This document shows positions 25,435-33,422 of a stretch of 56,548 nucleotides of DNA, piece by piece. The stretch covers positions 1 to 56,548 of the forward strand of contig JALWRH010000068.1 in assembly GCA_026994195.1 (NCBI GenBank). The letters run 5' to 3'. The notes beneath the pieces are model-generated. The model had not been told where the DNA came from. It did no database searches and saw nothing but the letters and a program-made list of their open reading frames with translations. Every line of letters starts with the position of its first letter. The first letter of the stretch is position 1. A program made the position numbers and the translations under genes. This DNA comes from Sedimenticola sp. GTDB lineage: Bacteria; Pseudomonadota; Gammaproteobacteria; Chromatiales; Chromatiaceae.

Positions 25435-27261
25435 GTGAACAGGATTTTACTTATACTGGCAGGATTGCTGGTGGCCCTGGCCGTGTTCTTTCAGTGGAAG
25501 ATTGCCCAGGACGCCCTGCATTACGCGCATCTTCAGAACCAGTACCAACTGGCCCAGGATGACTACAAGGAACGCAATATCTACTACACCCCTGCAAGAA
25601 CTGTGCAGTGGATTGTAAACCGCCAGAATCCCGCCGGATATTTCGTGCCCAACCCGGACATGCTGTTCGAGCCCTCGCAGCTCAATGACAGCACCCTGCG
25701 TGGCACCCGTTACGCCATCAGCACCCTGAAAGATCTGGATGCTCTGCCGTCCATCAATCGTCAGGCTGTGGCGCGCTACGTCATGAGTCTCTATCAGCCG
25801 GATATTCCCTGGAGCCTCCCGGGAGAGGTGAAACCTCTCCAAGGTCCCGGCTATGCGGGATTTGCGCCTTTGCCCGGGGAAACGGCAGGGGTGCGTCCCA
25901 CCATGGATGCCCTTATCATCCTGGCCGACCTGGGAATGCTGGATGATCCCAGGCTGAACCTGCCCCGTATCTGGAATTTCATCGTCAGCCATCAGAATGC
26001 TGATGGCGGTTTCTGGGACGAGCACTATCCCCAGTTCGGACAGCAATCCAGCATGAAAGCCACCTCTTTTGCCGCCCGTGCCCTGGGTATTCTGCACCGA
26101 CATATGGGCCGTTCGTTTCCTCCCGCTATGGTCATACGGGTGCGCGCCTTCGTGCGCAGCATGGAGGATTCCCGCAATGGGGGGATCAGGGCGTTGCAGG
26201 GGGAACCTGCCATGGATGCCTACAACAGCTTCCGCGCCTTTATCACCCTGAAGGAAATCACCAATGGTGATGAAGCCGAGCAGCGTCAGGCTGTCTCCGG
26301 TAATCTGGATATGGAGGGGCTCGTGGACAGTCTGCTCAATGATTACTACCTGGCGGACATCGGCGCATTCTCCCGCTACAGGGATGCCACCAGAAAAAAG
26401 CCTTCCCTCAAGGCTACCCACCTGATTGTCTGGATGCTGGGAGAAATGGACTATCTTGACCGCCTGAACAGCCACGCCGTCAGCAAGTATGTCATGTCCC
26501 TCAAATCCGCCAATGGCCAGTACGGCGGGGATATTTACACCACATATTCCGCCATTGGCCTGCTGCGGAAGCTGGGGGTGCCCACGGAGCCGCTGCCTGC
26601 GCCTTTGCGGCCGGTTAAGCCTGCCAGCATACCCGGATATGTTCCCGCGGTATTCTTCCTGGCTGCGTTGCTGGTGCTTCTGGTCGGACACCAGGCCAAG
26701 AAAATGGAATTGCAGAACATCAACCGGGCGCTTTCCATACAGGCCAGTATCGATGGACTCACCGGCGCCTACAATCGTCAGAAATTCGAGGCAGTGCTCC
26801 ATGAGCAACTTCAGCATTTTTCCCGTGAGCGTCACCCCATGTCTGTAGTGATGTTCGATGTCGACAATTTCAAATCCATCAATGATGAGCGGGGACATCT
26901 GTTTGGCGATCAGGTGCTCAGGGAAATCAGCGCGATTGTTCGCGAAGCCTTGCGCAGCACGGATGTCTTTGCCCGCTGGGGGGGTGAGGAATTCATCATT
27001 CTGCTGCCGGATACAGACCGTGTCGGAGCCTATGGGCTGGCACAGAAACTGCGGCAACTGTTGGAGAACAGCGCTTTTCCTGACGGCTTGAAAGTGACGG
27101 CCAGCTTTGGCGTCACCGAGTTGCTGGCAGAAGATGATACGGATGATTTCGTGGAACGCGCGGATATGGCCATGCTTTTCGCCAAGGCTCAGGGTAAGAA
27201 CCGGGTCTACAGCGTGGTGTCGGATGTTCAGGCCGAACTGATGTCCACAAGCTGCGCCTGA
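25435..27261 (+). CDS. Membrane diguanylate cyclase with periplasmic toroid-like (prenyltransferase/squalene-cyclase-like) sensor domain
   Basis: A 608-residue protein: TM1 (about 4-20), a periplasmic domain of about 370 residues, TM2 (about 400-422), and a GGDEF domain with GGEEF at 516-520. A c-di-GMP inhibition site RxxD (RSTD) lies five residues before it, so the cyclase should be active. The periplasmic part shows repeats of the alpha/alpha toroid kind (NPAGYFVPNP, GYAGFAPLPGET, NADGGFWDEHYPQ, NGGIRALQGEPAMDAYNSFRAF, NGQYGGDIYTTYSAIGLLRKL) like prenyltransferase/squalene-cyclase repeats. GTG at 25435 (GGTGGTAA seven bases upstream) starts just before TM1; GTG 25384 would add 17 residues. 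The fold call is by eye. Confidence 0.8.
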   Translation: MNRILLILAGLLVALAVFFQWKIAQDALHYAHLQNQYQLAQDDYKERNIYYTPARTVQWIVNRQNPAGYFVPNPDMLFEPSQLNDSTLRGTRYAISTLKDLDALPSINRQAVARYVMSLYQPDIPWSLPGEVKPLQGPGYAGFAPLPGETAGVRPTMDALIILADLGMLDDPRLNLPRIWNFIVSHQNADGGFWDEHYPQFGQQSSMKATSFAARALGILHRHMGRSFPPAMVIRVRAFVRSMEDSRNGGIRALQGEPAMDAYNSFRAFITLKEITNGDEAEQRQAVSGNLDMEGLVDSLLNDYYLADIGAFSRYRDATRKKPSLKATHLIVWMLGEMDYLDRLNSHAVSKYVMSLKSANGQYGGDIYTTYSAIGLLRKLGVPTEPLPAPLRPVKPASIPGYVPAVFFLAALLVLLVGHQAKKMELQNINRALSIQASIDGLTGAYNRQKFEAVLHEQLQHFSRERHPMSVVMFDVDNFKSINDERGHLFGDQVLREISAIVREALRSTDVFARWGGEEFIILLPDTDRVGAYGLAQKLRQLLENSAFPDGLKVTASFGVTELLAEDDTDDFVERADMAMLFAKAQGKNRVYSVVSDVQAELMSTSCA

Positions 27262-27348
27262 AAATACCCGCTTATTCTCCGGAATATCTTTCTCCTGCAA
27301 TCAGGCTACACTATTCCCATTGAAGCTATTTCCAAACAGAGATTATCC

Positions 27349-28170
27349 GTGACTCATCACCATGCCCGGGTTCTGACGCCTGAAGAATATGTTTTCAGCG
27401 AAGAACCCTATTACGAACCTGTTGGCGAGGAGATCGCCGTCTTTGAGGCTGCCTACAACAACGGCTTGCCGGTTCTGCTCAAAGGGCCGACGGGTTGCGG
27501 CAAGACGCGCTTCATGGAGCATATGGCCTGGCGGCTGCACCTGCCCCTGATAACGGTTTCCTGTCATGATGACCTGACGGCGTCTGACCTGGTGGGACGC
27601 TTTCTGGTGCGCGGAGGAGAAACTGTCTGGGTGGACGGCCCTCTGGCCCGGGCTGTGCGTAACGGCAGTATCTGCTATCTGGACGAGGTGGTGGAAGCGC
27701 GCAAGGACACCACAGTGGTGATCCATCCCCTGGCGGATGACCGCCGCGTGCTGCCCATGGAAAAAGTGGGGGAGCTGCTGGAAGCACCACCGGAATTCTG
27801 CCTGGCCATGTCCTACAATCCCGGTTACCAGTCCGTGCTCAAGGATTTGAAGCAATCCACCCGCCAGCGCTTCGTGGCCCTGGAGTTCGACTACCCGGAA
27901 GCGGCTCTGGAACAGAAAATTGTACAAAAGGAATCCGGTGTCGATTCCGCCATGGCCCGTCAACTGGTGAAGTTCGCTCAGATGACGCGCAATCTCAAGG
28001 GCCAGGGTCTGGACGAAGGCGCTTCCACGCGCCTGCTGGTGCATGCAGCAAAGCTCATGGCGGCGGATGTCGCGCCGGTTATCGCCTGCCGCAGCGCCAT
28101 TGCCCAGGCGCTTACGGATGACCCGGACATGCTTTCAGCCGTCAATGAACTGAGCGCATCACTGTTCTGA
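27349..28170 (+). CDS. cbbQ: CbbQ/NorQ-type MoxR AAA+ ATPase
   Basis: A 273-residue AAA+ protein with Walker [10 protein letters not shown], Walker [12 protein letters not shown] and the CbbQ-like segments [29 protein letters not shown] and [30 protein letters not shown]. CbbQ and NorQ partner with VWA-domain proteins (CbbO/NorD) to activate RuBisCO or nitric oxide reductase. Neither a VWA partner nor RuBisCO is in this window, so its client is unknown. It starts at GTG 27349. The next gene, moaE, begins eight bases after the stop. The family is clear, the Cbb-versus-Nor split is not. Confidence 0.8.
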   Translation: MTHHHARVLTPEEYVFSEEPYYEPVGEEIAVFEAAYNNGLPVLLKGPTGCGKTRFMEHMAWRLHLPLITVSCHDDLTASDLVGRFLVRGGETVWVDGPLARAVRNGSICYLDEVVEARKDTTVVIHPLADDRRVLPMEKVGELLEAPPEFCLAMSYNPGYQSVLKDLKQSTRQRFVALEFDYPEAALEQKIVQKESGVDSAMARQLVKFAQMTRNLKGQGLDEGASTRLLVHAAKLMAADVAPVIACRSAIAQALTDDPDMLSAVNELSASLF

Positions 28171-28178
28171 GGTTTCCC

Positions 28179-28637
28179 ATGCACAAGTTTATCGCTGTCC
28201 AAACCGAATGTCTCGATCCCGCCCGCGAAGAACGCAAGCTGCGCCAGGGCAATCCCCGGGTAGGTGCTGTGGTAAGCTTTCTAGGGCTGATGCGGGATAT
28301 CAACGAAGGTGATTCAGTGAAGGCCATGACCCTGGAGCACTATCCCGGAATGACAGAGAAGGCGCTGGAAGCCATTGTCGATGAAGCGGGCCAGCGCTGG
28401 GATCTGGAGGGCATTCGGGTGATTCATCGGGTGGGCAAGTTGCTTCCGGAAGAGCCTATTGTTCTGGTCATGGTAGCCAGCCGCCATCGGGGCGAGGCTT
28501 TTCGCGCCTGTGAATTCGTCATCGACTATTTGAAAACCCGTGCACCCTTCTGGAAAAAGGAGAACACAGTGGACGGAGACCGCTGGGTGGAAGCCCGGCA
28601 CAGCGACAAGGATGCGGAATCCCGTTGGGAAAGTTGA
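28179..28637 (+). CDS. moaE: Molybdopterin synthase catalytic (large) subunit
   Basis: MoaE inserts the dithiolene sulfur into precursor Z with MoaD, in molybdenum-cofactor synthesis. The 152-residue product shows the family blocks GAVVSFLGLMRDINEGDSV, TLEHYPGMTEKAL, IHRVGKLLPEEPIVLVMVASRHRGEAF and the active-site stretch FVIDYLKTRAPFWKKE with the conserved lysines. No moaD or other moa gene is adjacent, so the partner is encoded elsewhere. It is separated from the CbbQ-like gene by eight bases. Confidence 0.93.
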   Translation: MHKFIAVQTECLDPAREERKLRQGNPRVGAVVSFLGLMRDINEGDSVKAMTLEHYPGMTEKALEAIVDEAGQRWDLEGIRVIHRVGKLLPEEPIVLVMVASRHRGEAFRACEFVIDYLKTRAPFWKKENTVDGDRWVEARHSDKDAESRWES

Positions 28638-28692
28638 CTTGGCAACGGAATCTGCAGAAGCAGTAAACCATCAATGATAGAGAGGGACAATC

Positions 28693-29403
28693 ATGGCAAT
28701 TGACGCAATGAAGATTCTTGGCAGCCTGCTCAACAGTGGTGCGCTTTCCCGGGGCTCTGGCTCCAACGTACTGGGTTCGGTGCTGGGTTCTGTACTGGGT
28801 GGTGGCAGCAGCAACGCTGCACCTTCCAGTAGCGGCGGCCTGGGAGGCATGCTGGGGGGCTTGCTGGGAGGTGGGTCGTCCGGCTCCGGTGGTATGGCAG
28901 ATGTATTGGGCGGTCTGCTGGGAGGTGGCGGGAAATCCGGTTCCGGTGGGCTGGGTGCACTGTTGGGGATGGCCATGAAGCAGTTTGGTGGTTCATCCGG
29001 CGCCATGGGGCTGGCAGATGTGGAAGCCAACCTGGAGCCGGAACAGGCGAATGAACAGGCCATGGTGATGATTCGTGCCATGATCTATGCCGCCAAGGCG
29101 GATGGCCGGGTGGATGATGAGGAACAGCGCCATATCATCGAAGGCCTGGGTGATGACATCACACCGGAAGAAATGATGTTTGTCCAGGACGAGCTGGCTG
29201 CGCCAGTGGACGTGCAGGCGTTGGCCCGCAGTGCTCCGCAGGGGATGGAGGGTCAGGTGTACCTGGCGTCCCTGATGGCTATTGATCTGGACAGCAATCC
29301 TGAAGCCCAGTATCTGCACCAGTTGGCCCAGGCACTGGACCTGGCGCCTGATGCCGTGAATGCCATTCACGATCAGTTGAAGGTGCCAAGGCTGTATTCC
29401 TGA
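28693..29403 (+). CDS. DUF533 (YebE-like) protein with Gly-rich N-terminal half
   Basis: A 236-residue protein. Residues 1-105 are Gly/Ser/Leu-rich low-complexity with repeated LGGLLGGG and SVLGG units; residues 115-236 form the DUF533 domain (NEQAMVMIRAMIYAAKADGRVDDEEQRHIIEGLGDDITPEE), which is related to TerB-like helical domains. The GLGGLLGGG stretch could insert into or associate with membrane. The role is unknown. It has a good GAGAGGGA ribosome-binding site and its own short leader. A multi-hairpin element follows the stop. Confidence 0.82.
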   Translation: MAIDAMKILGSLLNSGALSRGSGSNVLGSVLGSVLGGGSSNAAPSSSGGLGGMLGGLLGGGSSGSGGMADVLGGLLGGGGKSGSGGLGALLGMAMKQFGGSSGAMGLADVEANLEPEQANEQAMVMIRAMIYAAKADGRVDDEEQRHIIEGLGDDITPEEMMFVQDELAAPVDVQALARSAPQGMEGQVYLASLMAIDLDSNPEAQYLHQLAQALDLAPDAVNAIHDQLKVPRLYS

Positions 29404-29411
29404 GCAATGAT

Positions 29412-29590
29412 GACCCCTTCCGGGGAGGATGTCGTAAAAGCCCTTCCCTGGGCTTTTACGACTCGGAATCGGAAAAATACGATTTTCCGATTCCTCCATT
29501 TTCAATGGCTTACAGCCGTCGAAAATGGCGATGCGTCCCTGCATCACGGAGGCTATCGCCTTTTGCGACACCCTCCCGGGAGGAAGGGGG
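29412..29590. repeat. Compound multi-hairpin element with imperfect terminal inverted repeats
   Basis: Four consecutive palindromes lie inside an imperfect outer inverted repeat. They are a perfect 13-bp stem (29431-29443/29450-29462), a perfect 12-bp stem (29465-29476/29483-29494), an 8-bp stem enclosing GGCT/AGCC (29496-29503/29521-29528) and a 5-bp stem (29530-29534/29541-29545). Outer ends resemble each other: GAGGATGTCGTAAAAG against the complement of CTTTTGCGACACCCTC. It lies between convergent genes and has no coding capacity. It may be a MITE-type repeat or a structured RNA. Confidence 0.65.
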
Positions 29591-29591
29591 T

Positions 29592-29945
29592 TCAGCCCGG
29601 GGAAAGCCTGATCGCCGTTTCTCCCGTGTCTGCTTCAATGCGGATATCGATTTCGCAGTACTCGTTCACCCGGTCTACGGGCGTGGGATCGTCGGCGCAA
29701 CTGCAACCGGCGATCACGCCGCTGTAAAAGATGCCCGCATGCACTTCGATGTGCGCCTGTTTCTCTTCCACTGAAAGTATGATGACCTGAAGTTCATCGT
29801 CCAGAGCAACACTGGAAGCCGACAGGCCCTGCTGCAAAGGCAGTTCCTTCAGTCCGAGGTTTTCCAGGGCGGCTTTCAGTTGCATGGAGAACGCCGCCTT
29901 GTTCTTCTGGCGGTTGTTCAGGATTTTCTGTGGAAGAATGATCAT
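29592..29945 (-). CDS. Conserved-looking small protein of unknown function
   Basis: A protein of about 117 residues from ATG 29945 (MIILPQKILNNRQKNKAAF...). Upstream in-frame ATGs at 29984 and 30026 would add residues overlapping the glnA terminator and are less likely. None has a good ribosome-binding site. It contains LGLKELPLQQGLSASSVALDD, VEEKQAHIEVHAGIFYSGVIAGCSCADDPTPVD and an acidic C-terminus. The CSC pair and acidic strands suggest a small cytosolic beta-rich protein. No family was recognised. It lies downstream of glnA on the same strand but after its terminator. Confidence 0.55.
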   Translation of the reverse strand: MIILPQKILNNRQKNKAAFSMQLKAALENLGLKELPLQQGLSASSVALDDELQVIILSVEEKQAHIEVHAGIFYSGVIAGCSCADDPTPVDRVNEYCEIDIRIEADTGETAIRLSPG

Positions 29946-30010
29946 GAAACCATGTTGTACCCGGAAGTGCAGCCCTGCAACCATAAAATGCGATCGTATG
30001 GTCAGAGACG

Positions 30011-30041
30011 AAAAACCCCGGCACATGGCCGGGGTTTTTTT
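30011..30041. terminator. Bidirectional terminator after glnA
   Basis: A stem CCCCGGC / GCCGGGG with loop ACATG is flanked by five A on one side and seven T on the other, so it can terminate both the glnA transcript (minus) and anything from the left. It is 27 bp beyond the glnA stop. Confidence 0.85.
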
Positions 30042-30067
30042 CCAGTACGCTTGCGCGCCCGGGAGTA

Positions 30068-31477
30068 TTACAGGCTGTAATACATATCGAACTCCACGGG
30101 ATGGGTGGTCATGCGCAGGCGCGTGACTTCTTCCATCTTCAGCTCGATATAGGCGTCGATGAGGTCGTCGGTGAAGACGCCGCCTGCGGTGAGGAAGCCG
30201 CGATCCGCGTCCAGAGATTCCAGGGCCTGATCCAGGCTGTGGCAGACGGTGGGGATGGCGGCGGCTTCTTCCGCCGGCAGGTCGTACAGATCCTTGTCCA
30301 TGGCGTCGCCGGGATGGATCTTGTTCTGGATGCCGTCCAGGCCGGCCATCAGCATGGCGGAGAAGGCCAGGTAGGAGTTGGCGGTGGGATCGGGGAAGCG
30401 CACTTCGATACGGCGTCCCTTGGGGCTGGATACCCAGGGAATCCGGATGGAAGCAGAACGGTTGCGGGCGGAATAGGCCAGCATGACAGGCGCTTCGAAG
30501 CCGGGCACCAGACGCTTGTAGCTGTTGGTGGAGGCGTTGGTGAAGGCATTCAGGGCACGAGCGTGCTTGATGATGCCGCCGATGTAGTACAGGGCGGTTT
30601 CAGACAGGCCGCCGTACTGGTCGCCGGCGAAGATGTTCTCGCCGTCTTTGGCCAGGGACTGATGCACGTGCATGCCGGATCCGTTATCGCCTACCAGGGG
30701 CTTGGGCATGAAGGTGACGGTCTTGCCGTAGGCGTGGCCCACGTTCTGAATAACATACTTCATGATCTGGTTTTGGTCGGCGCGCTTCACCAGGGTGTCG
30801 AACAAGGTGCCGATCTCGCACTGGCCGCCGGTGGCGACTTCGTGGTGGTGTACTTCCACGGGAACGCCCATCTCGTCCAGGGCCAGGCACATGGCGGCGC
30901 GCAGGTCGTGGAGGGAATCGACAGGCGGTACGGGGAAATAGCCGCCTTTCAAACCGGGACGGTGACCGATGTTGCCGTCTTCGTAGACACGTTCGGAGTT
31001 CCACTCGGCTTCTTCGGAGTCGACCTTGTAGAAAGAACCGGACATGTCAGAGCCCCAACGCACGTCGTCGAGAACGAAAAACTCGGGCTCGGGACCGAAG
31101 TAAGCGGTATCGGCAATGCCGGTGCTCTTCAAATAGGCTTCGGCGCGTTTGGCCACAGAGCGGGGATCGCGCTCGTAACCTTCCATGGTGGAGGGCTCGA
31201 GAATGTCGCAGCGGATGTTGACCATGGTTTCATCAGCGAAAGGGTCGATGACCGCTGTGCTGGGATCAGGCATGAGAATCATGTCGGATTCGTTGATACC
31301 TTTCCAGCCGGCAATGGATGAACCGTCGAACATCTTGCCGTCGGTGAACATGTCTTCATCGATCTGGCTCACGGGCAGGGATACGTGCTGTTCCTTGCCG
31401 CGGGTGTCGGTGAAGCGTAAATCGACGAATTTCACGTCGTTGTCTTTGATCATTTTGAGGACGTCTTTTGCGGACAT
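30068..31477 (-). CDS. glnA: Glutamine synthetase, type I
   Basis: GlnA joins ammonia to glutamate using ATP and is the entry to nitrogen assimilation. The 469-residue length matches GSI. Visible signatures are [33 protein letters not shown], the glutamate/ATP region [35 protein letters not shown] with [10 protein letters not shown], and the adenylylation loop [10 protein letters not shown] with its Tyr, so control by GlnE is likely. The start [14 protein letters not shown] has GGAGG upstream; the frame could begin eight codons earlier but this is not conserved. Upstream there are a sigma-54-type promoter and two NtrC-type sites. Confidence 0.96.
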   Translation of the reverse strand: MSAKDVLKMIKDNDVKFVDLRFTDTRGKEQHVSLPVSQIDEDMFTDGKMFDGSSIAGWKGINESDMILMPDPSTAVIDPFADETMVNIRCDILEPSTMEGYERDPRSVAKRAEAYLKSTGIADTAYFGPEPEFFVLDDVRWGSDMSGSFYKVDSEEAEWNSERVYEDGNIGHRPGLKGGYFPVPPVDSLHDLRAAMCLALDEMGVPVEVHHHEVATGGQCEIGTLFDTLVKRADQNQIMKYVIQNVGHAYGKTVTFMPKPLVGDNGSGMHVHQSLAKDGENIFAGDQYGGLSETALYYIGGIIKHARALNAFTNASTNSYKRLVPGFEAPVMLAYSARNRSASIRIPWVSSPKGRRIEVRFPDPTANSYLAFSAMLMAGLDGIQNKIHPGDAMDKDLYDLPAEEAAAIPTVCHSLDQALESLDADRGFLTAGGVFTDDLIDAYIELKMEEVTRLRMTTHPVEFDMYYSL

Positions 31478-31568
31478 TTGCCCCTCCAATATGGTTAACA
31501 AAAAATAAAAGGTGGCCGTTGGGAAGCATCACTTCCGGCGCGCCTTGGTCTCGAGTCCCGATTTTTAG

Positions 31569-31584
31569 TGCATGAACCATGCCA
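31569..31584 (-). promoter_or_regulatory. Probable sigma-54 promoter of glnA
   Basis: On the minus strand the sequence TGGCATGGTTCATGCA gives GG and GC separated by ten bases, the -24/-12 elements of a sigma-54 promoter (consensus TGGCAC-N5-TTGCA). Transcription would start near 31557, about 80 bases before the glnA ATG. Paired NtrC-type sites lie 120-180 bases upstream. Confidence 0.75.
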
Positions 31585-31699
31585 CCAGGAAGGCGCGCAG
31601 GTCAAGGAGAAATGCTTGAGTGGCGCATAAGCCCTCTATATAGGAGTATGGATGTACCTAACGCGGAAAAACCGCAGCCGGGCGAACATTTCCGGGAGC

Positions 31700-31714
31700 G
31701 CACCATAACAGTGC
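31700..31714. promoter_or_regulatory. NtrC-type binding site 1
   Basis: GCAC-N7-GTGC (GCACCATAACAGTGC), matching the dyad core of NtrC sites. It lies about 150 bp upstream of the expected glnA start and touches the stop codon of the adjacent transporter gene. Confidence 0.65.
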
Positions 31715-32916
31715 TATTGCTGAGGGGGTGCACCTTCCGGGTGCGAAACGCCGCCAAAATACAGGTGCACTTCACCGAAGTCCGGGTAGTTCCTGAGAGA
31801 CTGCTGCATGGCGTTTTGCAGGGATTCTGCGGCTTTGCGGCTGATGTAGCAGTCCAGGGGATAAAATACCTCCAGGTCGATTTTTCCTCCCAGGTAATGC
31901 AACAGTATGTTTTCCTGGCGGCCCAGGCAGTCGAGGGTTTTCCAGGCTTCCTGGAGTATTTTCTCTGCTTCCCCGCGCAGGGGCAGCCCTTTGCAGGTGG
32001 GCATGGTTTCGTCGTCTTCCGGGTCGATATGGACGGTAACGTCGGAGATCTCTTCGATTTCTGCCTTGATTTGTTCTTCCACGGCAATGGCGATCATGTG
32101 GCCTTCGGATACAGAGATACGCGGATTGACCTGTACATGCACGTCTGCCATGGCTTCATGGCCCTGGCGCCGGGTGCGCAGCATGTGCAGGGAGCTGACG
32201 CCAGGAATACGGGTGATGATGTGGCGGATCTTCTCCACCTTGTCCTCTTCCAGGGACTCGTCCACCAGCTCGCGCATGGCGCCCCAGCCCAAATCCCAGC
32301 CGATTTTCGCCACCATGGCGCCGACGATGAGGGCGGCAGCCAGATCCAGCCAGCCGTGGCCGAGCATGGCGCCCCCCACGCCGATGAGTACCACAATGGA
32401 TGAAACAGCATCTGAGCGGTGATGCCAGGCGTTGGCGCGCAACAGTTCCGAGTTGATGCGCCGGGCGACCAGGATGGTGTACCAGTACAGGGCTTCGTTG
32501 GCGAGTATGGAGAACAGGGCGGCATACAGGGCCATGGCCTTGGGGGCTTGGGTATGGGCCGCCTGGAACAGTCGTTCGATGGAGTCCCACATAATGCCCC
32601 CTGCCACCAGCACCAGGAAAGCGCCCAGGGCCAGGGTGGCGGCGGTTTCGAAGCGGCCATGACCATAGGGGTGATTCTCATCCGGGCCATGGGAGGCCTG
32701 GTGGGAGGCTACCAGCACCAGAATGTCGGTCATCAGGTCAGACAGGGAATGAATGCCGTCGACAATCAGCGCCTGGGAGTTGCCGATGATGCCGACAATG
32801 ACCTTGACCGCACTGAGAATGATATTCACCAGGGCGCCAACGATGGCGACCCGGCCGGATTCCTGTTTGCGCAGATCCCGGTGCTCCTGAGAGCCGATCA
32901 GGGGTGCTTCGCTCAT
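31714..32916 (-). CDS. Cation diffusion facilitator family transporter
   Basis: A 400-residue CDF protein that would export a divalent metal (zinc, iron or manganese class) in exchange for protons. It has the TM2 metal site VDGIHSLSDLMTDILV, the loop NHPYGHGRFE, TM5 HHRSDAVSS, and a cytosolic domain starting near residue 220 with DVHVQVNPRISVSEGH. The C-terminal ~90 residues (from DDETMPTCKGLPL) are an extra extension beyond the usual ~300 residues, ending HLYFGGVSHPEGAPPQQ. The start MSEAPLIGSQ overlaps the tusA-like stop by ATGA, so the two are co-translated. The metal cannot be told from sequence. Confidence 0.86.
   Translation of the reverse strand: MSEAPLIGSQEHRDLRKQESGRVAIVGALVNIILSAVKVIVGIIGNSQALIVDGIHSLSDLMTDILVLVASHQASHGPDENHPYGHGRFETAATLALGAFLVLVAGGIMWDSIERLFQAAHTQAPKAMALYAALFSILANEALYWYTILVARRINSELLRANAWHHRSDAVSSIVVLIGVGGAMLGHGWLDLAAALIVGAMVAKIGWDLGWGAMRELVDESLEEDKVEKIRHIITRIPGVSSLHMLRTRRQGHEAMADVHVQVNPRISVSEGHMIAIAVEEQIKAEIEEISDVTVHIDPEDDETMPTCKGLPLRGEAEKILQEAWKTLDCLGRQENILLHYLGGKIDLEVFYPLDCYISRKAAESLQNAMQQSLRNYPDFGEVHLYFGGVSHPEGAPPQQ
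31729..31744. promoter_or_regulatory. NtrC-type binding site 2
   Basis: TGCACCTTCCGGGTGC, close to the consensus TGCAC-N7-GTGCA. Its centre is about 30 bp (three helical turns) from site 1, a spacing like the paired NtrC enhancers of enteric glnA. The site lies within the last codons of the cation transporter. Confidence 0.7.
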
Positions 32917-33149
32917 CAGGTGTTTTCCTGTACGCGGATGGTCAGAATGTATTCGTCGTCCTCCACTTTCTGTTCCAGTACTTCGTGACCGTTGATGCGG
33001 CACCAGGCGGGAATGTCCTGCATAACCCCGGGGTCCGTGCATACGGCTTGCAGCTCGTCTCCGGGTTGCAACTGGGCAATGCGGTCCTGCACCCGGATCA
33101 CGGGCATGGGGCAGAGCAGGCGGCGGCAGTCGAGAACCTCATGTGCCAT
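32916..33149 (-). CDS. TusA/SirA-family sulfur carrier protein
   Basis: A 77-residue protein with the TusA-type N-terminus VLDCRRLLCPMPVIRVQDRI. The CPxP motif Cys is the persulfide-carrying residue. The C-terminal half (GDELQAVCTDPGVMQDIPAWCRINGHEVLEQ) fits the fold. TusA relays sulfur for tRNA thiolation and in sulfur oxidizers also feeds the oxidation pathway. It overlaps the CDF gene and lies downstream of a PP-loop thiolation-type gene, suggesting a sulfur-relay group. The tusA versus tusA-like paralogue question is open. Confidence 0.85.
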   Translation of the reverse strand: MAHEVLDCRRLLCPMPVIRVQDRIAQLQPGDELQAVCTDPGVMQDIPAWCRINGHEVLEQKVEDDEYILTIRVQENT

Positions 33150-33176
33150 GGCTGCCTCCCGGACATGGCCTTTCCT

Positions 33177-33398
33177 GTAGGCCGGGCTTCAGCCCGACAT
33201 TATTCCTGCCGACGGGTGAGCCGCTCGATCCGGACAAGCCCCACCCGAGGCGGGTTGAAGAGACCGCTACAAGCACGTCCCTGTGCGCTTGGCCTTGGCC
33301 ATCCATGGCCTCGGACATCCCTTCAACCCGCCTCGGGCAGGGCACGCCTATTGCGAGCAGGGTGGCGGCCTCTGTTGTCGGGCTGAAGCCCGACCTAC
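33177..33398. repeat. Inverted pair of REP-like units enclosing another palindrome (BIME-like)
   Basis: Two REP-like units with a CGGGCTTCAGCCCG core face each other (33177-33199 plus, 33376-33398 minus). Between them a perfect 17-bp inverted repeat (33244-33260/33321-33337) forms an inner stem. The same core occurs at 48599-48620 and 54121-54142. The whole fills the gap 33150-33422 between the PP-loop gene and the tusA-like gene. It has no coding content. Confidence 0.75.
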
Positions 33399-33422
33399 AT
33401 TTGTTGACCAGGTTCGCGTCTG

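Noticed and set aside
29412-29590. Simple terminator for the DUF533 gene
   Set aside because: Four stems and paired outer arms are more than a terminator needs, and no T-run follows the first stems, so I list it as a compound repeat.
30101-31321. A 406-codon frame opposite glnA
   Set aside because: Antisense shadow of a highly conserved gene with biased codons; no start signal.
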